Origin: an uncultured Porphyromonadaceae bacterium
GTDB taxonomy: Bacteria; Bacteroidota; Bacteroidia; Bacteroidales; Muribaculaceae
Direction: 5' to 3'
Length of the DNA stretch: 12,117 bases
Assembly (NCBI GenBank): GCA_947175225.1
Contig: CAMWLX010000062.1
Coordinates: forward strand, 1 to 12,117
Shown here: positions 1 through 7,057 of the stretch, piece by piece
Layout: every line of letters begins with the position of its first letter
How positions within the stretch are numbered: the stretch's first letter is position 1
Position numbers and translations under genes: made by a program
The notes under the pieces: generated by a model
The model's input: the letters and a program-made list of their open reading frames with translations, nothing else
The model's database searches: none
What the model was told of the DNA's origin: nothing

Positions 1-902
1 GAAAGGGTCTCGGGAGTATAATAATTTACATCCTTACCTTCCTTGCCAACAAGAGGCCCTACGATATCATCAATCTGACGCTCATATGCAAGACGATCGA
101 CATAACCCTGCTTAAGCACCTCAGAAGAGGTTTGGAAAACTATAAACTCATTAGCAGCCTTATTCAAAGACTCGTCGTTGAGCGACTTACGTCCTTCAGC
201 AACAGATTTGCCGATATAGCTCCACATATTTCCGTAGAGAGTGTCGAGCTGGGCACGAGCAGGAGCACTCATTTGATTAGCGATGTAAGGCTCTGCAGCC
301 GACTTGAAAGTTCCGACCTTGACGAGAGTCATCTTTACACCAATCTTATCAAGGAAATCTTTGAAGAAGAGAGTAGTGCCTCCAAGACCTGAAACTTCCA
401 ACATGCCGCCCGGGTTAAGGAAAAGACTGTCGGCTTGAGATGCCACGAAATAGTCGCCCATCGTCATAGCATCTGCATATGCATATACCTTCTTTCCGCT
501 CTTCTTGAAATCAGCCACTGCCATACGGATAGCATTGAGAGTGGCAGGAGATGCAGCCGGGTGGCCACACTTGATATACATCGCCTTTATGTCTTTCGAC
601 TTTTTACCTTCACGAATGCCATCAACGAGGATATTGAGAGCAGTTGGAGATTCAACTCCGTCTCCATAAGCGAGAGAAAGGAAATCTATCTGTCCTGATT
701 CCGGGGTTTCAATAATTGTTCCGGTAAGATCAAGGATCAGAACCGAATCAGAAGAGACCTTTGCAGATTTGGACTCGTCGTCGCCACTCAGACGAGCTGC
801 TACGCCTATCGCTACAATGACAGCCACTACGCAGAATAGCACCATAGCAATCCATGCGCCTACAAACGAGGAAAGGAGGTTAAGGAAGAATTTTTTTAAC
901 AT
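1..902 (-). CDS. sppA: Signal peptide peptidase SppA, 67K type (N-terminal half, runs off window)
   Basis: Membrane-bound serine protease of the ClpP/crotonase fold that degrades cleaved signal peptides in or at the inner membrane. The frame is open from the ATG at 902 to the window edge (300 codons), so this is the N-terminal half of a protein usually near 590 residues. Residues 12-36 form a hydrophobic N-terminal anchor. A conserved core follows, with ILDLTG at about 56-61 and a GTFKSAAEPY motif in which K200 matches the catalytic Lys of the family (K209 in E. coli, family knowledge). The nucleophilic Ser lies in the second half, outside the window. It is the last visible gene of the minus-strand run, 77 nt after glmM. 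The ATG at 902 is chosen because it directly precedes the charged-then-hydrophobic anchor. Plus-strand frames opposite this gene have no family resemblance. Confidence 0.93.
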   Translation of the reverse strand, partial: MLKKFFLNLLSSFVGAWIAMVLFCVVAVIVAIGVAARLSGDDESKSAKVSSDSVLILDLTGTIIETPESGQIDFLSLAYGDGVESPTALNILVDGIREGKKSKDIKAMYIKCGHPAASPATLNAIRMAVADFKKSGKKVYAYADAMTMGDYFVASQADSLFLNPGGMLEVSGLGGTTLFFKDFLDKIGVKMTLVKVGTFKSAAEPYIANQMSAPARAQLDTLYGNMWSYIGKSVAEGRKSLNDESLNKAANEFIVFQTSSEVLKQGYVDRLAYERQIDDIVGPLVGKEGKDVNYYTPETL

Positions 903-910
903 ATTTTATC

Positions 911-938
911 TAATGCATAATTCATAATGCATAATTCA
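911..938. repeat. Perfect 14-bp tandem duplication in the glmM-sppA gap
   Basis: The unit TAATGCATAATTCA occurs twice with no spacer, at 911-924 and 925-938. Each copy contains the palindrome ATGCAT. It occupies more than a third of the 77-nt gap between glmM and sppA and would be transcribed in the sppA leader. No TAnnTTTG-type promoter box is visible in this gap on the minus strand, so sppA probably depends on transcription from upstream. The function is unknown; replication slippage is the simplest origin. Confidence 0.9.
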
Positions 939-979
939 TAGTCATCTATCCGAATTATGTTATGACGCTATATTAATAC

Positions 980-2362
980 TTAAAGGGAGGCGATAACGGA
1001 CTTGATTTCTTCAGCGAGGGCTTCGGCTTTTTCCATTGTCTCAGCTTCGCTGTAGATGCGGATGATGGGTTCGGTGTTAGATTTGCGCAAATGAACCCAT
1101 GACTCCGGGAAATCAATCTTAACCCCGTCGATGTCAGTAATCTCACATCCGGCAAACTTGTCTTTAACAGCCAAAAGGATAGCATCTACGTCGATGTCAG
1201 GGGTAAGCTGCAGCTTATTCTTTGCAATCTGATAGGGAGGATATGTCTTCTTCAACTCGCTCACTTTCTTTCCTGACTTAGCAAGGAGAGTCAGGAAAAT
1301 GGCCACTCCTACGAGAGCATCCCGGCCATAGTGAAGCTCCGGATAAATGACCCCACCGTTGCCTTCACCTCCGATTACGGCACCTGTTTCTTTCATCTTT
1401 GCAACTACATTCACCTCGCCTACGGCAGCCGCATTATATTCGCAGCCATGACGCCGAGTCACGTCGCGAAGGGCACGAGAGCTGCTAAGGTTTGACACAG
1501 TAGAACCAGGAGTGTGGGAAAGGATGTAGTCTGCAACAGCAACGAGAGTGTATTCCTCGACAAACATCTCGCCATTTTCCATTACGATAGCAAGGCGGTC
1601 GACATCAGGGTCAACTACAAAACCAACGTCAGCTTTTCCCATCTTCATGAGATCGGCTATCTGGGTTAGGTTCTCAGGAATCGGTTCGGGAGTATGAGCA
1701 AAATTGCCGTTAGGTTCGCAGTTAAGTTCTATCACGTTCTTCACTCCAAGAGCACGGAGAAGACGAGGAATAACTACCCCGCCTACGGAATTGACTGCAT
1801 CTACTGCTACGGTGAAGTCTGCTTTTGCAATTGCATCCACGTCAACGAGTTTCAAGCCCTTCACCATGTCGATGTGGCGTTCGCCCCAAGTGTTGTTTAC
1901 ATATTCAGCACCGAGATCCATTACATCAGCAAAAACAAAATCTTCTTCCTCAGCGATGCGTATCACCTCTTTGCCTGCCTCATCTGTCAGGAATTCTCCG
2001 TTACGGTCAAGAAGCTTGAGTGCATTCCATTGAATTGGATTGTGGCTGGCAGTAAGGATAATGCCTCCATCAGCAGCTTCTCCTACTACGGCAAGTTCGG
2101 TGGTTGGAGTTGTGGCGAGTCCAATGTTTATGACATCGAATCCCATTGCCATAAGAGTTCCAATAACAAGGTGAGACACCATAGGACCGGATATGCGAGC
2201 ATCACGGCCAACGACTATTTTGCCGGTTGATCCACCATTTACGTTCTTAATATGCTGAGCATAGGCAGCTGTAAATTTCACTATATCGACACCTCCGAGG
2301 CCGTCGCCGCTGTGGCCACCAATTGTGCCACGAATGCCGGAGATTGATTTTATTAGGCTCAT
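980..2362 (-). CDS. glmM: Phosphoglucosamine mutase, archaeal-type GlmM
   Basis: Cytoplasmic alpha-D-phosphohexomutase that most likely converts glucosamine-6-phosphate to glucosamine-1-phosphate for UDP-GlcNAc, and so for peptidoglycan and LPS. At 460 aa it has the full family length with all four signature loops: TASHNP at 104-109 with phosphoserine S106; the Mg-binding loop DPDVDR at 251-256; the sugar-binding loop GGEGNGG at 331-337; and the phosphate-binding loop RKSNTEP at 426-432. GEGNGG and SNTEP differ from GEQSGH and RPSGTEP of E. coli GlmM. They match the form found in archaea and Bacteroidota that is called archaeal-type GlmM (family knowledge). Substrate choice cannot be read from sequence, so phosphomannomutase or phosphoglucomutase activity is possible. 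It lies 23 nt downstream of the DUF4827-like gene and 77 nt upstream of sppA, in one minus-strand run. The start at MSLIKSISGIRGT is typical of the family. Confidence 0.92.
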   Translation of the reverse strand: MSLIKSISGIRGTIGGHSGDGLGGVDIVKFTAAYAQHIKNVNGGSTGKIVVGRDARISGPMVSHLVIGTLMAMGFDVINIGLATTPTTELAVVGEAADGGIILTASHNPIQWNALKLLDRNGEFLTDEAGKEVIRIAEEEDFVFADVMDLGAEYVNNTWGERHIDMVKGLKLVDVDAIAKADFTVAVDAVNSVGGVVIPRLLRALGVKNVIELNCEPNGNFAHTPEPIPENLTQIADLMKMGKADVGFVVDPDVDRLAIVMENGEMFVEEYTLVAVADYILSHTPGSTVSNLSSSRALRDVTRRHGCEYNAAAVGEVNVVAKMKETGAVIGGEGNGGVIYPELHYGRDALVGVAIFLTLLAKSGKKVSELKKTYPPYQIAKNKLQLTPDIDVDAILLAVKDKFAGCEITDIDGVKIDFPESWVHLRKSNTEPIIRIYSEAETMEKAEALAEEIKSVIASL

Positions 2363-2385
2363 GTTTGGTTAAGGGGTTTATGGGG

Positions 2386-2958
2386 TTAGTATTCTGCTTT
2401 GAAGTAGCGTACGTTTACAAGGTACGGGATACAAGTTGTGTTATCGGATGAGAATCCATAGTAGGATTTAAGCACTATGTTTACCTCGGAATTATATCCG
2501 AGATAACTCAGCGGGAGCTGCATTCCGGAACCAAATGTAGAGGAGGAATTCACCTGGTAGTTGTTGTAGATGAAATAAGTGTTACCAACACTTGTGATGA
2601 AGTTGTCTTGGTTTCCATCTGTTGCAGCAATATCAGTCGTATTGTTGGTATACATAGTCTCGATATTCCATCGAGTGTAAGTGAAATAAACAGTTTCACC
2701 TGATTTTGGGAGCACTCTATCGCCGGATTTAATCACTTGCATATATATATACCCGTCGTCGTCCATTTTATAGAAAGGAGCATTTTGCCCTTCGAGGAAT
2801 ATACTGTCGGCAGGAATATCATTACAAACCTTTTGTTGCGCCAAAAACCAATTGCTTGCCTTTTGCTCTTTCTTCAGTAGATCAGAATAACTTTCAGTCT
2901 TGCTGCAAGATGCGAAGAAGAGAAGCAACATCAAAATTATTGAGAAAGAATATTTCAT
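2386..2958 (-). CDS. DUF4827-like lipoprotein with an FKBP-like fold
   Basis: A predicted lipoprotein of 190 aa. The N-terminus has a lysine, a hydrophobic run (residues 4-15) and the lipobox FASC, giving a lipidated C18 followed by Ser-Lys, so it should be exported and anchored in the envelope. After a charged helix (about 24-45), residues 80-95 (GDRVLPKSGETVYFTYTRW region) and 140-188 (a glycine-containing loop, LPLSYLGYNSEV, then PYLVNVRYF) follow the layout of an FKBP-type prolyl isomerase domain: a G-x-x-P turn, a VxFxYT strand, a central loop and a closing strand. I assign it to the DUF4827 group of Bacteroidales proteins, remembered as neighbours of glmM; this was not searched. Catalytic activity is uncertain because several aromatic FKBP pocket residues cannot be placed. 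It sits 23 nt before glmM and 69 nt after nrnA. The leader is A/T-rich with no Shine-Dalgarno site. Confidence 0.8.
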   Translation of the reverse strand: MKYSFSIILMLLLFFASCSKTESYSDLLKKEQKASNWFLAQQKVCNDIPADSIFLEGQNAPFYKMDDDGYIYMQVIKSGDRVLPKSGETVYFTYTRWNIETMYTNNTTDIAATDGNQDNFITSVGNTYFIYNNYQVNSSSTFGSGMQLPLSYLGYNSEVNIVLKSYYGFSSDNTTCIPYLVNVRYFKAEY

Positions 2959-2983
2959 TTTTTCTTATTTGTTTTTTATCATT

Positions 2984-3033
2984 TATAAGTTTTATAAGTC
3001 GTATAAGTCATATATGATTTATGAGTCTTATAA
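2984..3033. repeat. Degenerate 9-bp tandem array in the nrnA-lipoprotein gap
   Basis: Read on the plus strand the stretch resolves into 9-bp units starting at 2984, 2993, 3002, 3011, 3020 and a partial one at 3029. Units two and three are TATAAGTCG and TATAAGTCA; unit one is TATAAGTTT; the later units drift (TATATGATT, TATGAGTCT). The array fills most of the 69-nt gap and runs into the nrnA stop codon (TTA at 3028-3030 on the plus strand). It looks like a short slippage-born minisatellite. No hairpin of terminator strength is evident in it. Confidence 0.85.
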
Positions 3034-4104
3034 TTTTTTATTGGGGCATTGGAGATCGAAATAATCAAGTTTTTCAGTTCTTCCTTTGAGATAGTGAGCA
3101 TATTTAGGGAAAGATTCTATGAGGAGACGTTTGCATTCATCCAAGGATCCGTAAAACTCAGCTCCGGCTGCCATAACATGTCCTCCTCCGCCAAATATAT
3201 CCTTACACATTTCATTTACGGGGAAATCCATGATGCTTCTTGCTGAAACCTTTATACAATCTGAATCTTCACGCAGGAAGAAACTGAAAGTGATGCCTCT
3301 GATCTCAGTAGGACGGTTTACGATTCCTTCGGTGTCGCCTTTCTCATAATGGAATCTTTCACATTCCTCCTTATCAAGAGTCATAATCGAACCATGAAAT
3401 TCCGAGAAAATCTCGAGTTTTTGAGAAAGTGCATATGCTTCGATCATCATCGCGCCATAGCTTTTCTCCATAAGAGCAAGGCGAACGATACGATTCTTGT
3501 CGCAACCTTTTTCGAGAAGACGCTGCAGAATCTCATAAATATCGGGGCTCTTGCAATTGACTGTGAAGTTCTTGGTGTCGGTAATCATTCCTGTAAGCAG
3601 GCAGGTGGCAGCCTGAAGGTTGATTTCTGAATAAAGCCCGAGTTCTGCCATCACACGGAAAGAGAGTTCACATGTACTTGACATCTCAGGGAAAGAGAAC
3701 AGTATGTCGGCAAAAGAAGAAGGCTCTACATGATGGTCGATCAAGACTTTCGGGCAAGTGCAATCAGTGAGCAAATGCTGCATACGGTCGAGTCGAGATG
3801 GCTGATTGAAGTCGCAGCAAATCACGAGCTGAGCCTCTCGAAACAGTTTTTCACAGTATTCTTCATGACGGGTGAAAACTGCCATCCGGTCGAAACCGGG
3901 AAGGAAAGCCAACGAACGCGGAGCATTATCAGGGACTACGACGCTTACTGATTTCCCCAAGGACTCAAGAACGTGCATCCAACCAAGAGTGCTTCCAACT
4001 GCGTCACCATCCGGGCGGACATGGCACGTCAATACAATCGACGAGACTCCTTCGAGAAGCTTATCGAACTTATCAACTTTTCTTGTATCTAATATCTTAT
4101 CCAT
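3028..4104 (-). CDS. nrnA: DHH-family phosphoesterase, NrnA-type oligoribonuclease/pAp phosphatase
   Basis: Cytoplasmic Mn-dependent DHH/DHHA1 phosphoesterase. The family degrades 2-5 nt RNAs (nanoRNAs, including pGpG) and dephosphorylates pAp. At 358 aa, the N-terminal DHH domain shows the metal ligands in order: H28 and the RPDGDAVGS motif with D32 and D34; D98 in ICCDFN; the name-giving D123-H124-H125; and D176 in TGMITDTKNF. The C-terminal DHHA1 substrate-binding domain ends in the GGGGH glycine loop at 305-309 followed by AAGAEF. All catalytic residues are present. It is the first gene of the minus-strand run and is divergent from mazG. Its start ATG at 4104 is preceded by an AU-rich stretch and a strong inverted repeat in the probable 5' UTR. 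Exact substrate preference (NrnA against other DHH subgroups) is by family resemblance only. Confidence 0.88.
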   Translation of the reverse strand: MDKILDTRKVDKFDKLLEGVSSIVLTCHVRPDGDAVGSTLGWMHVLESLGKSVSVVVPDNAPRSLAFLPGFDRMAVFTRHEEYCEKLFREAQLVICCDFNQPSRLDRMQHLLTDCTCPKVLIDHHVEPSSFADILFSFPEMSSTCELSFRVMAELGLYSEINLQAATCLLTGMITDTKNFTVNCKSPDIYEILQRLLEKGCDKNRIVRLALMEKSYGAMMIEAYALSQKLEIFSEFHGSIMTLDKEECERFHYEKGDTEGIVNRPTEIRGITFSFFLREDSDCIKVSARSIMDFPVNEMCKDIFGGGGHVMAAGAEFYGSLDECKRLLIESFPKYAHYLKGRTEKLDYFDLQCPNKKL

Positions 4105-4121
4105 TAAATATCAATTATTTA

Positions 4122-4180
4122 CTATCGTAGATGTGCTATTGATAGGGATGCAATCCCTAAAAAATTACATCCGACGATAG
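4122..4180 (-). promoter_or_regulatory. Two-stem hairpin in the nrnA 5' leader
   Basis: On the minus-strand transcript, positions 4180-4167 pair with 4134-4122. The stem has 7 bp (CUAUCGU with ACGAUAG), a 2/1-nt internal bulge, then 5 bp (GAUGU with ACAUC). Inside it, separated by an internal loop of 7 and 8 nt, UAGGGAU (4159-4153) pairs with AUCCCUA (4149-4143) around a 3-nt loop. The element begins about 12 nt downstream of the predicted -7 box and ends 17 nt before the nrnA start codon, so it would fill most of a leader of about 80 nt. There is no U-run directly after it, so it is not an ordinary terminator. The pairing is read directly; a regulatory or stabilising role is inference. Confidence 0.65.
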
Positions 4181-4191
4181 ATTTCAAAAGG

Positions 4192-4199
4192 CAAAGATA
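4192..4199 (-). promoter_or_regulatory. Predicted Bacteroidota -7 promoter box for nrnA
   Basis: The minus strand reads TATCTTTG, matching the TAnnTTTG -7 element used by the Bacteroidota primary sigma factor. It is about 90 nt upstream of the nrnA ATG. No TTTG-type -33 element is visible at the expected distance, so the match is partial. Confidence 0.55.
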
Positions 4200-4221
4200 G
4201 TAATTTTTAGCGAATTTTTTG

Positions 4222-4229
4222 TAATTTTG
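4222..4229 (+). promoter_or_regulatory. Predicted Bacteroidota -7 promoter box for mazG-topB
   Basis: The plus strand reads TAATTTTG, another TAnnTTTG match, in the divergent gap. It lies 22 bp from the opposing nrnA -7 box, so each RNA polymerase footprint would cover the other promoter's -33 region and the two would be expected to compete. A clear -33 TTTG is lacking. The implied mazG leader is about 130 nt and contains TGCAGAG twice (4298-4304 and 4307-4313), with no convincing structure. Confidence 0.5.
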
Positions 4230-4366
4230 CAGTAGATTTCTTATCACACAGAGTTAAATTTATTCTTTTATCGTTTTCGGATACTCTGATTATTTCATGC
4301 AGAGATTGCAGAGGCGCAGGAAACACTGAAGGATTATTATTCATAATTGAAGAATTATTAAAAGAT

Positions 4367-5152
4367 ATGCATACGAGAGAGGAAAAAATGGAGGCATTTG
4401 GGAAACTGCTTGACGTTCTTGATACGCTTAGGGAGCAGTGTCCATGGGATCGGAAACAGACTAATGAATCGCTCCGACCTAATACTATCGAGGAAGTGTA
4501 TGAATTGTGTGATGCACTGATGAGTGAGGATGTCCCAAATATCAAGAAAGAACTTGGGGATGTTCTGCTTCATGTAGCATTCTACAGCAAGATAGCTGAT
4601 GAGAAAGGAGAATTTGACATTGCTGATGTATGCACGGCACTGACGGATAAGCTAATTTTCCGTCATCCTCATATCTATGGCAATATAAAGGCAGAGACAG
4701 CTGATGCAGTAGCAGACAATTGGGAACAGATAAAGCTGAAAGAAAAGGATGGCAATAAGACCGTCTTGTCTGGAGTTCCGGGATCACTTCCGGCTCTTAT
4801 AAAGGCCTACCGCATTCAGGAAAAAGCAGCTCATGTTGGATTTGACTGGGATTGTCCGGAGCAAGTTTGGGATAAAGTAAAGGAAGAGACTGCTGAAGTT
4901 GAGACAGAAATCAAAGCAGGAAATAAAGATGGGGTCGAGAAAGAATTTGGCGACTTGTTTTTCTCTATAGTCAATGCAGCAAGGCTTTACGGAGTGGTGC
5001 CGGAAAATGCTCTTGAACTTACCAACAGGAAATTTATCAGCAGATTCAATTATCTTGAAGCAAAGGCTAAGGAAATGGGTAAAAATCTGAAAGATATGAC
5101 CCTTGGGGAGATGGACGAGATCTGGGATGAGGCGAAACGACAAGAAAACTAA
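4367..5152 (+). CDS. mazG: Nucleoside triphosphate pyrophosphohydrolase MazG (two-domain form)
   Basis: All-alpha NTP pyrophosphatase that hydrolyses (d)NTPs to (d)NMP and PPi, generally viewed as house-cleaning of non-canonical nucleotides; in E. coli MazG also affects ppGpp levels (family knowledge). The 261-aa length matches the tandem-domain form. Domain 1 carries CPWDRKQT (25-32) and the metal motif E42-E43-x-x-E46 paired with E62-x-x-D65 in KELGDVLLHV. Domain 2 repeats this with E173-E174-x-x-E177 and E193-x-x-D196 in KEFGDLFFS. The start MHTREEKMEAF fits the family. The frame is open further upstream, but no in-frame ATG occurs there. It is the first gene of the plus-strand operon, ending 3 nt before topB. 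No ribosome-binding site stands out in the A/T-rich leader. Confidence 0.95.
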   Translation: MHTREEKMEAFGKLLDVLDTLREQCPWDRKQTNESLRPNTIEEVYELCDALMSEDVPNIKKELGDVLLHVAFYSKIADEKGEFDIADVCTALTDKLIFRHPHIYGNIKAETADAVADNWEQIKLKEKDGNKTVLSGVPGSLPALIKAYRIQEKAAHVGFDWDCPEQVWDKVKEETAEVETEIKAGNKDGVEKEFGDLFFSIVNAARLYGVVPENALELTNRKFISRFNYLEAKAKEMGKNLKDMTLGEMDEIWDEAKRQEN

Positions 5153-5155
5153 AGT

Positions 5156-7057
5156 ATGATTCTTTGTATCACTGAGAAACCGAGTGTTGGAGCAGACATA
5201 GCCAAGATTGTTGGCGCAGGAGTAAGACGTGATGGTTATTTTGAAGGGGATGACTATTGCGTCACATGGACCTTTGGACATCTATGTGAGCTGAAGGATC
5301 CTGCCGACTACACCCCAAATTGGAAAAAATGGTCGCTTTCTGCTTTGCCAATGATACCGGAGCGATTTGGAATCAAGCTGAAGGATGACAAGGGGATCCA
5401 ACATCAGTTTGAAGTGATAGAACGACTTATACAGAGATGTGACAAGGTGATAAACTGCGGCGATGCCGGGCAAGAGGGTGAATTGATACAGAGATGGGTG
5501 ATGCAGAAAGCCGGATGCAAAAAGCCTGTTGAAAGACTTTGGATTTCTTCTCTTACTGACGAATCTATCAGAGAAGGGTTTCAGCATCTAAAGCCGGAGA
5601 AAGATCTTGAAAGCCTTTATATTGCGGGTCTTTGCAGGGCTATCGGCGACTGGATTCTTGGCATAAATGCCACAAGGCTTTACACTCTTAAATATGCTCA
5701 AAGGCAAGATGCGACCGGACAAAACAATGTGCTCTCAGTGGGAAGAGTGCAGACCCCTACCCTTGCTCTTGTCGTCAATCGGCAGAAAGAGATTGAGAAT
5801 TTTGTGCCTACCACTACCTACGAGCTGAGGACTCTCTATCGGGATGTCACCTTTACATCGAATGTAAAGGCTTTCAAGACAGAGGAGGAAGGACAAGGAA
5901 AATTGAAGGAAGCTGCGGAGAGTGAATTTGAAGTGACCGATGTCACAAAAAAGAAGGTTAAAGAAGCTCCACCGAGACTCTTTGACCTTACGAGCCTTCA
6001 GGTAGAGGCTAACAAGAAGTATGGATTGAGCGCAGACGAGACATTGAAGACCATCCAGGCTCTTTATGAGAAGAAGCTGACTACATATCCGCGTGTGGAC
6101 ACTACATATCTGACGGATGACGTCTACCCTAAATGCGGACCTATCCTTAACGGACTTGGATATTATCAGGAGGTATTGAAACCAATTAGAGGCAAGAAGC
6201 TATTGAAGAGCAAGAAGGTTTTTGACAACTCCAAAGTCACTGACCACCATGCCATCATACCTACCGGAGTTCCGGCTCAGATGCTGTCTAAGCCGGAATG
6301 GCAGGTCTATGATCTTGTTGCCAGACGCTTTATCTCTGTATTCTTTCCTGACTGTGTATTCGATCAGACTCAAATCAAAGGAAAAGCCGGCAAGATAGAG
6401 TACAAGGCATCAGGGAAAAGGATAGCTGAACCGGGATGGAAGAGCGTTTATGAATGGAACAATGGGAATGATCAGCCGCAATCTAAGGATGAGGGGAATG
6501 AGGATTCCAAGGAGCAGGAAAAGACACTTCCGGAATTTGTGAAAGGTGAGAAGGGACCGCATAAACCGTTCCTTGGAAAGAAGACCACTACCCCACCGAG
6601 TTATTATACTGAGGGAACGCTGCTGAAAGCTATGGAAACAGCCGGAGCATCTGTAGATGATGAAGAACTTAGGGAGGCATTGAAGGCTAATGGCATAGGA
6701 AGACCCTCTACAAGGGCTGCTATCATTGAGATCCTTTATAAGAGGGCATATATAAGAAAGCAAGGTAAATCTCTCAGAGCTACTGAAGCCGGGATTGAGT
6801 TGATTGGGCTTATTAAGGAGGAATTGCTTAAGAGTGCTAAGTTGACCGGTATATGGGAAGGAAGGCTTAGAGCTATTGAGAGAGGGGATTATAGTGCTTC
6901 CGAGTTTATAGCGCAGCAGAAGGGGATGATCAATGAGATAACGCTTTCTGTACTTCGGGATCCCTCCAATCGACGAATTACGCAAGTAGTAGAGACGGCT
7001 AAGCCTAAAAAGAAAACGACATCCAAATCATCTTCTTCTAAAACTGATAAGAAATGA
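5156..7057 (+). CDS. topB: DNA topoisomerase III (type IA)
   Basis: Type IA topoisomerase that cuts one DNA strand through a 5'-phosphotyrosine, acting in decatenation and, with RecQ-type helicases, in resolving recombination intermediates. It has 633 aa. The Toprim domain at the N-terminus has EKPSVG with the catalytic E7, and GDAGQEGE at 102-109 with D103 and E107. The usual middle acid of D-x-D-x-E is Gly (G105). The cleavage domain has SVGRVQTPTLA (about 194-204), the active-site Y311 in TTYPRVDT with R313, DHHAIIPTG (about 363-371) and GIGRPSTRA (about 513-521). A charged low-complexity linker spans about 434-461. The C-terminus is a Lys/Ser-rich tail from about 612 with no Cys zinc fingers, which separates it from TopA. 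It begins 3 nt after mazG and its stop overlaps the next start by 4 nt. Confidence 0.95.
   Translation: MILCITEKPSVGADIAKIVGAGVRRDGYFEGDDYCVTWTFGHLCELKDPADYTPNWKKWSLSALPMIPERFGIKLKDDKGIQHQFEVIERLIQRCDKVINCGDAGQEGELIQRWVMQKAGCKKPVERLWISSLTDESIREGFQHLKPEKDLESLYIAGLCRAIGDWILGINATRLYTLKYAQRQDATGQNNVLSVGRVQTPTLALVVNRQKEIENFVPTTTYELRTLYRDVTFTSNVKAFKTEEEGQGKLKEAAESEFEVTDVTKKKVKEAPPRLFDLTSLQVEANKKYGLSADETLKTIQALYEKKLTTYPRVDTTYLTDDVYPKCGPILNGLGYYQEVLKPIRGKKLLKSKKVFDNSKVTDHHAIIPTGVPAQMLSKPEWQVYDLVARRFISVFFPDCVFDQTQIKGKAGKIEYKASGKRIAEPGWKSVYEWNNGNDQPQSKDEGNEDSKEQEKTLPEFVKGEKGPHKPFLGKKTTTPPSYYTEGTLLKAMETAGASVDDEELREALKANGIGRPSTRAAIIEILYKRAYIRKQGKSLRATEAGIELIGLIKEELLKSAKLTGIWEGRLRAIERGDYSASEFIAQQKGMINEITLSVLRDPSNRRITQVVETAKPKKKTTSKSSSSKTDKK

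Noticed and set aside
132..698. Two plus-strand open frames (132-392 and 435-698) opposite sppA
   Set aside because: The minus-strand frame encodes an intact SppA N-terminal half including the catalytic Lys; the plus-strand frames have no family features.
911..938. Possible start of a CRISPR array
   Set aside because: The two copies are contiguous with no spacers, and no cas genes are present.
1694..2230. A 178-codon plus-strand open frame opposite glmM
   Set aside because: It lies entirely antisense to a well-supported glmM, has no recognisable motif and uses atypical residue composition (many His, Cys, Tyr), as expected of a shadow frame.
4143..4159. The inner TAGGGAT/ATCCCTA hairpin as a terminator
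   Set aside because: On the minus-strand transcript no U-run follows it, and on the plus strand there is no upstream gene to terminate; it fits better as part of the leader structure.
4298..4313. TGCAGAG direct repeat in the mazG leader as an operator
   Set aside because: Only two 7-bp copies, with no symmetry and no further support; likely chance.
4207..4573. Minus-strand open frames running across the divergent gap and the start of mazG
   Set aside because: They overlap the mazG metal motif region in antisense and the predicted mazG promoter; no supporting motif.
4784..5281. A 165-codon minus-strand open frame across the mazG-topB junction
   Set aside because: It is antisense to the second MazG domain and the TopB Toprim start, and rich in Phe/Ser/Ile with no domain pattern.
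6410..6985. A 191-codon minus-strand open frame opposite topB
   Set aside because: It is antisense to conserved TopB motifs (such as GIGRPSTRA), with a Ser/Leu-rich composition typical of a shadow; no start signal.
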